Below the pieces are notes generated by a model. That model made no database searches. It was not told where the DNA came from and worked only from the letters and a program-made list of their open reading frames with translations. Shown piece after piece: positions 7,675 to 19,600 of a stretch of 25,697 nucleotides of DNA. Both the position numbers and the translations under genes were made by a program. The stretch's first letter is position 1. Every line of letters begins with the position of its first letter. The stretch is from Priapulus caudatus (taxonomy: Eukaryota; Priapulida; Priapulimorpha; Priapulimorphida; Priapulidae): NCBI RefSeq assembly GCF_000485595.1, contig NW_014577181.1, positions 500,736-526,432 on the forward strand. Reading direction: 5' to 3'.

Positions 7675-10600
7675 CTGCATAAAAATTATGTAAACATCAT
7701 CATTGAGGCACTGTTTAGAGTAGCAATATCTATACAATCATGATTACTTTATTACTATTTTTGTAACACAGCCCACTTGCCATTATGTTGAATGTATTAG
7801 TAGCTGTATACATGGTAATAAATATCAAAACTAATGGAATAGGATTTAAAAAAATATGTGGGAATAGGAAAATTTAAAGAGAGTACTTGGATTGAAGTCT
7901 AAATTTTACATTTAGGAATCATTCATTCATGGAAAACATTAGCCCATTTCAGTTTTTCAAATGCAGATAAAAACAAATACTAGCCATAATGGTGTTAAAC
8001 CAATTAAATTAATATAATACGCACACACAACAGATAAAATAAACGATTAGTTATAACTTACCTGTCGTGGCTTTTGTCGCCTTTATAGAAGTAGGCTTAC
8101 GTTGCCCACGAGCAGATTTCTTCGCTGCAGTAGAGATGGCCTTTTCTGCCGATTGTAACACGTCAGTTGTTTTGCCTGCTTTACCTCTGTAATAAAAAAA
8201 TATCAATAATTATCCTATGCTCAATGACACATTACATAACTTTAGAATAGTGGACTAGTGATGTTTTGATGATAAATTACAATTGAAAGCTGACCGTTTG
8301 CAGTCAACAATTAGATAATTAATCACAAAAATAATATTTTCTCATTTTTTAAAAGAAAACTAATCAAAAGCTGTGCATTCTTGATGGTCAGTGGCTCGCC
8401 GGATAGCTACTCTATGTGCATCAATAGAAAGTACCTTTGTGAAACTGGATTTAAACATGGTGCCAGAAACACAAATGCATCTGTGTGCTATGAAATTCTG
8501 CCATTCTAGGTTTGGTCTAGGAAATTGTCCCATCCATTGCTTCTTCTTAGATTGCTCCAACTAACACCTCCTTAACTGTCGCCTATTCTACCAGCTGCTC
8601 GTGTAACTTCATGCAGTATCATTTTATGATTTAATATAGTTCTTGGCCTATGGACCAAATATGCAATTAAATCATCTATTTTCTATTATCACTACGCCTA
8701 TTGAAATGATTTATCAGATGGCAGTGTCTGCCACTCACGCGAGACTTATGTAACATCCACATAGAAGTTGAAATTCATTCAAATTTATAACCATAGTAGA
8801 TTTTTGTAGATAACACATCGTACGAGTGTTCTAAGAAATATTAACTTATTACAGATACTCGCTGTCAAGCAAGGAATGTCTGCAAGTGCTCAGACCATTG
8901 GGAAAACGTGAGAACATATTATTAGCTTATCTGACGAAGTCAGATGCAGCTTGTAGAATCGCATGATTGTCCGTGCGTCCGTCCGTCCATGCGTCAACAG
9001 TTGGGCACAAATCTTAACCGCTCGACGTACGGTCACGATATTCGGGACGTCGGGGGGGATCATGAAAAGGACTCAGGATGACAAATTTGGGGGTCAAGGG
9101 TCAAAGGTCCAGAAGTGTAAACGGAGGGGGAATATTTCCCCCTTAACTTAAGGTATAGGAGGAAATACGGAATTGCGGCACAAAGCTTAACGGCTCGACC
9201 TATGCTCTTAATATTCGGTGTATAGTGTGATGGGCAGGAAACCCATCACCAGTGCGAAATTGGAAGTCACAGGTCAAAGGGCAGTGGGGAAAAGGTCAGA
9301 TATCAGACATGGACTAATGGACAAAGTAAAAAACTTTTTTGTTTCAGCGCTGACCTACCATTTTTATCATTTTATTGAAAGGACCATGAAATGTGCTTTC
9401 CACTGCACGCGAAGAGTAAGTGTCTGATAACCTTTTGACCCTCAAGAGGAGGGTTAAACATGGATTCCTGAACTGCCTCAATGACGTCACAGTGTTCTCA
9501 TGTTCATGGCACATCCATAATCTAGAAAGCCAATATGCCTGAATAGCCGAACGGGTACAGCACAGGCGTCACGGCTCAAAGGTCCTTTGATCGAATCCCA
9601 TCAGATTTTTTATTATTTACCTGTTTTCTGTATTCTTTGTATTTTATCTTTATCCATTTAACAATTTTTTCCCGATTAACGCAAATATTTACATGATATA
9701 TTTACAACAATTTAATAACAACAAATAATTTTTACAATTACTTAAAAAAAAAATTGGGTTAGGTTTAGGGCAGGGCTCGAATTAACCGACGGCACCGACG
9801 GCAATTGCCGTCGGTGCCCCTATCAATCGCCGTACTGCCCCTGAAAATCCACCCCGACTGACGGCAGTCACCTGCCTTGCCATTTTGTGTAATTGCCGTC
9901 GGTGCCCTTTAATCTACTGCCTTAGTTTCGTTTTTAGTCGAGTCAACATAACACGTGCGCGTGCGTGCTGTAGTTGCAATGATGAGCTTAAAACCGATAG
10001 TCGCAGGAGGAAATAATAACAGCATCGGATAATTATTCGCTCCTGATAGCGGGCATGTAACATTTCTTGTTAAGTCACTGTACTTCCATTAGCAGAGGGG
10101 GGTACAGGGGTCGGTGTTACGGTGTAAGCTTACATGGGGGCATATTGTTTTGTACATTAAAAGCAAGACGATGTTGATGTACTAATTTGTTATGAGTTTT
10201 CCTTTATTTTACAAAAGTGCGTTTGTGCCCTTCTCAAATTTTGAGAGTTGCCTTGGTGCCTTTTAAAATTGCCTCTGTGCCTTCCATTTTAAAGAAAATT
10301 CAAGGCGATTTCTCACATGCCCTAAAAAAATTGCCTTGTCCTTCTTGTCGCTTAATTCGAGTCCTGGGTTAGGGTTAGGGTCACAATGCACCATAAAACA
10401 GGAGTTTCAGGCACGCGATTTGTATCAACCAATGGGATTTGAGAGGTATGCAGAATGCAGAAGGTTGCTGAAATTATGTGTACACAACTGCGTATCTGCA
10501 TATATGCGCCTAAAGCCTAGGACACACTGTGCGATTTTCTACACTGGCCGCTTGCGATCCGCCGATCGATAAATACGGTGCCAGGTCGAAAAACCGGGCG

Positions 10601-13600
10601 GAAACATTCAACATGTTGAATACGAGCGATGCCCCGGGCGTATGGGATCGCGAGGGAAATACGCAATACCGCTACACGATCGCAAGCGGCCAGTGTAGAA
10701 AATCGCGCAGTGTGTCCTAGGCTTAACAAAGGTGTCACTATGCATGACTTAAATGTTACGTTTATAACCGTAGCAACAGACCTCAGATGAGCCCAGACGC
10801 TCTGCGGCTCTTGTTATAATATAAAGGCAATCAAATTCCAGTTTGTCACGCATGTGCATTCTCTGATCTCCACATTTACCAATGTTATAATTTCATAAAA
10901 ATCAATTTCCAACTCTATTGTGATCAGTAAATAATGAAAATCATGCCTGATAACATCGTAATAGTTGCGAATCTAAAAATCATCTGATCGAAAAATCATC
11001 TCAACCAAAAGATCCTAACCTTAATACAAATAGTCGCTGCAATAAATCACACATACACAAAAGCCCAATATGACTTAATATTATTACCTGCGCTTTGATG
11101 CCTGCAGATTGGCACTTTTAGATGTCTCAATTGCACCTTTTTTGCTCCTCTTGGCAGGTGGAGAAGACATTTCTCTGGGCTCTGGTTCCTGTTTCACTGG
11201 TGATGGCAGTGTCAGTTTCTCTCCTACCTCTGTACTTTCACTCCTATTTAATTAAGACACCTTTCATGCTAGTTGCTGTTTTGACGCCATGAAGGATATG
11301 ACAACACATAAAGCAAGGGTGAAATATATAGAACCCTACTTCCAGTTGGACTTGGAAGTCTTTACTAGTAACATGTAGCAAGCACTTACCCCTTAGTAGC
11401 AGTCTTGGATCCTTTCCGGGATCTTGGAACCTTAACAAGATCTGCTGGTGCATGGTCAACAGCCTTTCTCTTGCCTAAACCTTTTTCCACAACTGTAACA
11501 GATTGCTCTATTGCGTCTGTCAATGCGCCTTTTGCCCTACGACGCCTACTGGAGAGGGCAGGAGACGATTTCAAAGGACTGGCTTCAAACGATACAGCTT
11601 TGCCTCGCTTGGGTTTAGCAACTGGAGAAATAAGTGCTGTATTCACACGTCTGGACTTGCCTGTCTGTTTTGGATTCGATTTTTCAGAAACTGGTGACTT
11701 GGCTGGGTTTACTATTGCTTTAGCAGCACGCTTGCCCCTGCCTGTCTGTTTTGGAGGTGAAGGCTCGGGAACTGGTGACTTGGCTGGGTTTACTATTGCT
11801 TTAGCAGCACGCTTGCCCCTGCCCGTCTGTTTTGGAGGTGAAGGCTCAGGAAGTGGTGAGCTGGCAGACTTTACTATTGCTTTAGCAGCACGCATTCTCC
11901 TGCCTGTCTGCTTTGGAGTTGAAGGCTCAGGAACTGGTGATTTGGCTGGCTTCACTGCAGCTTTAGCAGCACGCTTGCCCCTGCCTGTCTGTTTTGGAGG
12001 TGAAGGCTCGGGAACTGGTGACTTGACTGGGGTCACTATTGCTTTAGCAGCACGCTTGCCCCTGCGTGTTTGTTTTGGTAGTGAAGGCTCAGGAACTGGT
12101 GACTTGACTGGTGTTACTATTGCTTTAGCAGCACGCTTGCCTCTGCTTTTTTGTTTTGGAGGTGAAGGCTCAGGAATTGGTGAGCTGGCAGACTTTACTA
12201 TTGCTTTAGCAGCACGCGTTCTTCTGCCTGTTTGCTTTGGAGTTGAAGGCTCAGGAACTGGTGACTTGGCTGGCTTCACAGCAGCACGCTTCCCTTTGCC
12301 TGTCTGTTTCGGAGGGGAAGGCTCAGGAAGTGGTGAGCTGGCAGACTTTACTATTGCTTTAGCAGCACACGTTCTCCTGCCTGTCTGTTTTGGAGTTGAA
12401 GGCTCGGGAACTGGTGACTTGACTGGGGTTACTTTAGCAGCACGCTTGCCTCTGCCTGTCTGTTTTGGAGGTGAAGGCTCGGGAACTCGTGACTTAACTG
12501 GGGTTACTATTGCTTTAGCAGCACGCTTGCCTCTGCCTGTCTGTTTTGGACTTGAAGGCTCGGGACCTGGTGACTTGACTGGGATTGCTTTAGCAGCACT
12601 CTTGCCTCTGCCTGTCTGTTTTGGACTTGAAGGCTCGGGACCTGGTGACTTGACTGGGGTTGCTTTAGCAGCACGCTTGCCTCTGCCTGTCTGTTTTGGA
12701 GGTGAAGGCTCGGGAACTGATGACTTGACTGGGGTTACTATTGCTTTAGCAGCACGCTTGCCTCTGCCTGTCTGTTTTAGAGGTGAAGGCTCGGGAACTG
12801 GTGACTTGACTGGGGTTACTATTGCTTTAGCAGCATGCTTGCCCCTGCCTGTCTGTTTTGGAGTTGAAAGCCCGGGAACTGGCGACTTGACTGGGGTTGC
12901 TTTAGCAGCACGCTTGCCTCCGCTCGTTTGTTTTGGAGGTGAGGGCTCGGGAACTGGTGACTTGACTGGGGTTACTATTGCTTTAGCAGCATGCTTGCCC
13001 CTGCCTGTCTGTTTTGGAGTTGAAAGCTCGGGAACTGGTGACTTGACTGGGGTTACTATTGCTTTAGCAGCATGCTTGCCCCTGCCTGTCTGTTTTGGAG
13101 TTGAAAGCTCGGGAACTGGTGACTTGACTGGGGTTGCTTTAGCAGCACGCGTGCCTCCGCTCGTTTGTTTTGGAGGTGAAGACTCAGGAACTAGTGATCT
13201 GGCTGGTGTTACTAGAGCTTCAAGGTCGTGCATGTCTCTTGATGGCTGTTTTTTAGGGGAAATCTTTGCATCAGGCGTTTCAACCTTTTGCCTTTTAGGA
13301 GGCTTCTTTGTAGTGGAGCTAGCCTTCCTCTTCAGAGATGGCTCTGGCTGACTTGGAGTCTTCATCAAATCACTGATCCCTGACAGCTCTGCTTCCGAAA
13401 GCTGCTTGGGTGTTTTCATAAGCTCTCTTATGCCCGTTAAGCATGGGCTCTCGACTCTTTTAGGCGTTCTGCTAAGCTCCCGAATGCCCACCAATTGTGG
13501 ACTTGTTGCAACCTTTGCAGTTCTCATAAGCTCTTTAACACCTGTTATTTGAGGACTAACAATATCTTTAGGTGTTTTCATAACTTCTTTGACACCTATG

Positions 13601-16600
13601 AGCACTGGACTGGATTGCAATGTTGGAGACTTCATCATCCTTTTAACAGCAGCCAAGTTTGGACTTCTAGTAGACTTAGGTGTTTTCATTAGCTTTTTAA
13701 TTCCACCAACTTTTGGACTAACCACCTGTTTTGGAGTTTTCATCATTTCCCGCACTAATTTTTTGCCTGTCGATTTTGGAGTAACTGATTTTCTCCCACT
13801 TTTCTGCATCTGTCCTGACACAGGAGACATGGCTGTCATAGACTTTCTTGGAGATTTCCTTTTCACTGAACTAGTGGTTGGATGACTCTGGGGTGTCATT
13901 TGTGTCCTTTTAACTTTAGGTGTTTTCATTAGCTCTGTGACACCAGTAAAGCTAATATCAGCAGCTTTCTCCATTGGAGCAGACATATTTTTCTTACCTT
14001 TCCTGTATACTTTAGGTGTCTTGGTAACTTTCTTGTGTATCATGATGTTTTCAGGGGACACAGCATGGCCTGTGCTATTTACCTCTGGAGTTTTAGGAAC
14101 CTTACGTACCTTACTGGGTGTCTTGGCAGCCTTTGCTGAATTAATAAATGCCTTCTTAACTACAATATTTCGCTTTGCTCTTGCAATAGCCTTCTTCACA
14201 AGCTTTTTCTTGTGAGTAGCTTTTGTTACACCTTTCAGAGCAATTCCTTCACGAACAACATCAGCCCAAGATATCACTGGCATAGCTTTAACTCCTTTTG
14301 ATTGTGTAGTCTTTCTTGTGCTTCCTTTTGGAGTCGTTTTCATCTTTCTTGCTGATCCTATTACTTTTCTAACTGACCTTGGAGTAGCGATTACGACTTT
14401 TTTCTTTTGTACCGAAGCTTTTGTAGTTTCTTTAACAGCAGGCTTTGGAGTATTCACCTTAGATTTATTGGGTGTCTTCTGTTTTGGAGTACGTTTGGGT
14501 GTGTTCTGTTTTGGAGTACGTTTGGGTGTGTTCTGTTTTGGAGTACGTTTGGATGTGTTCTGTTTTGGAGTACGTTTGGGACTCTGTACTGCAATCTTCT
14601 GTTTTGGAGTTACCTTGGGCATTTTTGCTATCGGACTTATTGTAACAAGCTCTGGAGATGTATTCATTTTGGGTGTGACCTGCTTTGGAGTTTTCTTAGG
14701 AGTTTTTTGTTTTGGAGTTTGTTTTATTGTCTTCTGTTTAGGACTTTGATTTGGGGTCTTCTGTGTTGGTGTTACCTTAGGCATTTTCAGTGCTGGACTT
14801 ATCCTAGCACGCTCTGGAGATGCAGTCATTTTTGGAGTCACCTGTTTTGGAGTTTGTTTCGGTGTCATCTTTTTTGGAGTTTGTTTCGGTGTCTTCTCTT
14901 TTGGAGTTTGTTTCGGGGTCTTCTGTTTTGGAGTTTGTTTCGGTGTCTTCTGTTTTGGAGTTTGTTTTGGTGTCTTCTGTTTTGGACTTTGATTTGGTGC
15001 CTCCTGTTTTGGACTTTGTTTTGGTATCTTTTGTTCTGAAGTTACCGTAGATGTTTTTAGCACTGGACTCATCAAAGCAAGCTCTGGAGAAGCAGTTACT
15101 TTAGGTGTCATCTGTTTTGGGGTCTTAATCGGTTCTTGATTTACAGGTGTATTAAGTGCCTTCTGCTTCGGAGTCCTTTTAGGTGTCTTTGATGGAGTAT
15201 TTTGTACTGCACATGGTGAATCTGCTTTCTTATTAGGGGTCTTCTGCACTGGAGTCTCTTTAACAACTTGACGAGGAGATGTTTTAGGTGTCTTCAAGTT
15301 TGGACTTTTTTCACTTCGATTTTGTGCAGGAGACTTTTTGGGCATCTTCTGTTTTGGACTCACAGTCGCCACCTCTGCATTTGGACTGCTACTCATTTTG
15401 TTTGAAGTGTTTTTCGGAGACATTTCCATCATATGGACAGAGGTATCGACTGCAGGACTCTTCCCATCACTTTCTTCTGAGATAATTCTGTGAGACAGGC
15501 TGTTCCGGTTTCCACTCTTGACAGGAGTAGAATTAGAGGTCACAGGCATTGACCGTCGAGATGGCAGTGCCCCCCGTCTGACAGGCGTAGACGGTGGCAG
15601 ATCTTGGTCAAACTGTTCCGGGCTTAAGTTGGGACCAAACGAAATCCTTGTTCGCTTTGTAGGTGGTGAAATCTTTAATTTAGGCTCTACCGTCTTGCGT
15701 TTCTGTCCACTGGATACTGTAGTTTTCCCTATAAAAATCGAGCATGTAGGTAATCACAAGAATATATACAAGACACCATGAACGATAAGAACAAGAGCGT
15801 ATAAAGAAGGAGAGCATACAACGGTGAAATGCTGAAACCATGTTGCAGTATTAGTCAAATTAATAAACTTTGCCCGTTTTATTTTGACGATTCTTTGCAG
15901 TATTATTGATCAGCTGTCCTACCTTGTTAATATAAAATAAACTGCATGTCCCTAAGATGCCCCTACGCTGAGATAATGAGCGGTGAAAATCTGGTATTTT
16001 CGCCGAAAACCGTCTCTCGCTTTGAGATAACTTCGGGAAACCTCGCGTGTTTCCGTCAATGATTGACAAATGGAATGAATGACATCTGTTATTGGTTGCC
16101 ATAGTGACGACCCCCACCTGTGCCCACCTCACGCTGGATGTATAGTAATCTCTGTAGTACTGACGTGAGGCAGCGCTACCATGGCGCTACACAGCGGCGA
16201 CCGGAAGCAATACACTGGCCACAAAGCGAGAGACAGTCGCAGTAAACAGTGATCTCGAGCCGATTTTCGGCGAAAATACCAGATTTTCACCGCTCATTAT
16301 CTCAGCGTAGGAGCATCGTAGGGACATGCGGTTTGTTTTATATTAATAAGGTAGGACAACTGATCAATAATACCGCAAGAAGAATCGTCAAAATAAAACG
16401 GGCAAAGTTTCTTAATTCGACTAATACTGCAACATGGTTTCACAATTTCACCGTTGTACGCTCTCCTTTATACGCTCTTGATAAGAACAAGAGTAGATAA
16501 TAACACAAGAGTGAGACACCCGATTCCCGCATTTTTAACCGATTTTTCTCATCAAAATTTGCCACCAATAAAGAAGCACGTGTATACGTTCCTCAGCTTA

Positions 16601-19600
16601 TTATGACCACTAATCACTCACCTTCGTGGTACTGATATTCGTTTACATATATTTGCTAGCGTATTGCTGTAAATCGTAATCTTGCATGAGCTGAATTCGC
16701 ACAATTTACCGCTATTGTGTGAGGTGTTATGACAAATTTTGAAGCTATAGTGGCGCCAATATTTAGCAACGGACAGTTTCCAAATCATTCGTGCCCCGAT
16801 AGGGTTGAGAGACAATCTAAATTTCGCATTTTGATCTCGTGAGGGACCGCGAGACGCGCTCAGTTATTGTGATCGCAACACAAGAAATTGACATACTATT
16901 GTAAGCCGGCGAAACCCCACACGCCAGGGAAAGTTATGGCAATGTGAGAACGCAACCGGTGTCAGGAGAATGTATGAAACAGGGACGGGAGAGTCAGCGG
17001 CAGGACGGAGGTCAAAGAGAGCCGTGACTCAAGATGGCGCCGTCTAGCTGGAAGCCCGGTCATGAATCCCCGAATCCTTGCGCATTGTGACAGCCTAGAC
17101 ACTAACCAGATGATCTATGACATCAGGGCAGGAATTGGGCCATGGAATCCGGCCAAGCGCGCACCGCGCATATTCGGTAGCGGGAGATAGCAGTAGGAAT
17201 CCGCACTCTGCCGTGTTCGGGAGGGCCGGGTGGTCAGAAGGGGAGCGAAAGGAGATCTGTGACGTAAGGGAAGAAACGCGATCGCGGACCGGGGTGCGCC
17301 GTATAAATAGCGGAAGCCACCGTTCTCGGGACAGGCTTCTGGTGCCAGCGACCCGCTGAGGAATGGGTAGTGTGTAGTAACCGCTCTTGCTTTCAGTAGT
17401 GCACGGAAACCTCATGTATTGTATTAGAGATTTAGTAAACCACCAGTGAACGTTACTTCTTGTCTTGTTTTATCTCTATCAGTCGATTACAGACCTACTA
17501 CGGTAGTGTGAATCAAACGTCTACATTTAGTGCAGGACCAGTCGAACTTGGGTATTCCTTTGCCAAACAACAAACTAAAGGTACTATAGCTATACGATGC
17601 ACGAAAGTCGAGAAGAACACTGAGTGAAGACAGCTGTATCGATGATGAAGAAGAAGATGAAGAAGAAGAAGGAGGAAGAAGATGAAGAAGAAGAAGAATA
17701 ATAAGAGGAAGAAAGAAGAAAGGAACATTGACATGCTTGGCAGATACCGCAGTGATTGTGACATTCGTTATGCAGAGTTTCGCCATACGAGCAAAATGTA
17801 TGGAAATGCATAGTGACAGTGATATGCCGCTGCAAATAGCGCATATAAACCAGAACTTATCTTGTACGACCTGGCTACGGAAGAAGCAGGGACGACGCAG
17901 AAACACGCGCGATTCAGCTACACGCAAGGACCGACAGGAAGCAGCTGATGCCGGACAGCGACAATATAGCGAGATATCAGTTGAAAAGACAACAAATGAT
18001 CAAGGAGATAGTTCGAGGCGGGTGAGTGAAACAAGTTCTTGTGTCGGCATAAATAGATTTCGTATTAAACTAGCTTTAAAAGGTACGAGCGTATTACTTA
18101 GCGAAATATTAAAGCACTTTTCTCCACCTATAACTACCGCCATTATCCCCTCCACCACCCTCAACATCCTATTATTTTATTACGTTAGCCATGACTGATT
18201 TACCTATAACCTTTGACCTCCGTCCCGCCGCTGACTCTCCCGTCCCTGTTTTATACATTCTCCTGACACCGGTTGCGTTCTCGCATTGCCATAACTTTCC
18301 CTGGCGTGTGGGGTTTCGCCTGCTTACACTATTTTACATAAGTAATAATACAATAATAAAAATATTCTCTGTAGTAGTTTGCAGTAAGTATCACATTACG
18401 CACGCGCAGGTAATCAAGTACATTAAACCCCACATTAAAAACACATTTAAAATAATTTGGAAACAGTCCGTTGCTATATATTGGCGCCACTATAGCTTCA
18501 AAATTTGTCTTAACACCTCACACAATAGCGGTAAATTGTGAGAATTCAGCTCGTGCAAAATTACGATTTACAGCAATACGCTAGCAAATATATGTAAACG
18601 AATATCAGTACCACGAAGGTGAGTGATTAGTGGGCATAATAAGCTGAGGAACATATACAACTTTCTTCTTTATTGGTGGCAAATTTTGATGAGAAAAATC
18701 GGTTAAAAATGCCGGAATCGGGTGTCTTACTCTTGTGTTATTATCTACTCTTGATTAGAACCATCTCCCAAACATACATATTTTATTTTTGGCATTTTAA
18801 TTGGAATGTTCAATGAAAGAGAATGGGAAATGACATCACTCTATGAAGCATATAAATGTCTAAAGGCAATAAAAACACTACTGTTAATAAGCATACATCG
18901 GTTACAGGGTTCTCCCCAGAATAAAATTGAAACAGGGGGAGGGGAGAGGGGGGGAAAGGAAACTAGGGGGGTCCGGGGAGCGTGTTTTTTTACCGTAATG
19001 CGTAAAATCGCCACCACACCATAGACGGTATTTGGGATACTTGTATATAAGACAGCCAAGTCGGTACAGTTTGTGTAAAAGGTTTGGGACAGTGTGACTG
19101 TTTGTATTTGTGTGTGGTCTGCAGTCTGCAGTGCATGCGTAGTGTAGGACGTTTACTCATTAGTGGTACCGTAAAAATACACGCCTCCGAGGGCCTGGTC
19201 GAATGGGAATTCTTAATGATCGATTCCCGCGCTGTCAAACTTTTATTGTGGTGGAATTTAATCGGGGCGGAGGTAATTTAAACGGGGTGCAACGATTGAA
19301 ACGTGGGGGGAGTTTTCCTAAACGGGGCGGGCGCGCCCGGTTTGCGCAACGTAGGGAGAACCCTGGGTTACAATATAGTGAAATCTTGTTATTGTATATT
19401 CAAATGGTGACATTTTTATAGAAATAGTGACCTTGGTCTTGATCCTCAAACGGAAATTTGTTTGTCGTAAATTTTTTGGGAGAATGAGATATGCTAGAGC
19501 AATGATACTATGTGAACATATGTACATATTGGCAGAACTTTACTGGAAGGGGACAATAAGATATGTACAGTTAAGATAACATTGAAGCTATCTTACTATT

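Larger units (their letters stand above)
16489..18751. mobile_element. Large foldback with 300-bp outer arms and 118-bp inner arms
   Basis: Outer arms at 16489-16790 and 18452-18751 are inverted copies (shared: GAGTAGATAATAACACAAGAG, ACAATAGCGGTAAATTGTG-like, GGCGCCACTATAGCTTCAAA). Inner arms at 16900-17017 and 18211-18328 are inverted copies of equal length (TGTAAGC, GGCGAAACCCCACACGCCAG). The stretches between outer and inner arms do not match each other. Lies in MKI67 intron 4. Confidence 0.85.

Noticed and set aside
9538-9612. Functional tRNA gene
   Set aside because: The promoter boxes are present, but acceptor, T and anticodon arms do not pair well.
11405-13351. 648-codon open frame on the + strand
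   Set aside because: It is antisense to the 27-residue repeats of the MKI67 giant exon. The repeat codons give a repeating stop-free complement (PVCFGGEGSG). The - strand frame has splice sites, motifs and continuity, so this is a shadow.
14318-15050. Hydrophobic, membrane-like frames on the + strand (FCFGVRLGVFCFGV)
   Set aside because: Complement of the TPKQ repeat; periodic 27-bp sequence explains the open frames.
15547-15549. ATG at 15549 as the protein start
   Set aside because: The frame stays open upstream to a TTTTTATAG acceptor at 15729, and the upstream residues contain the conserved PP1-docking motif; phases connect to the FHA exons.
17487-17927. Open frames rich in S, F and L on the - strand
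   Set aside because: Largely created by the GAA/GAT microsatellite; no recognised domain.
17728-18198. 156-codon + strand frame as a gag protein
   Set aside because: It follows the LTR-like segment, but I see no CCHC knuckle, capsid motif or protease motif.
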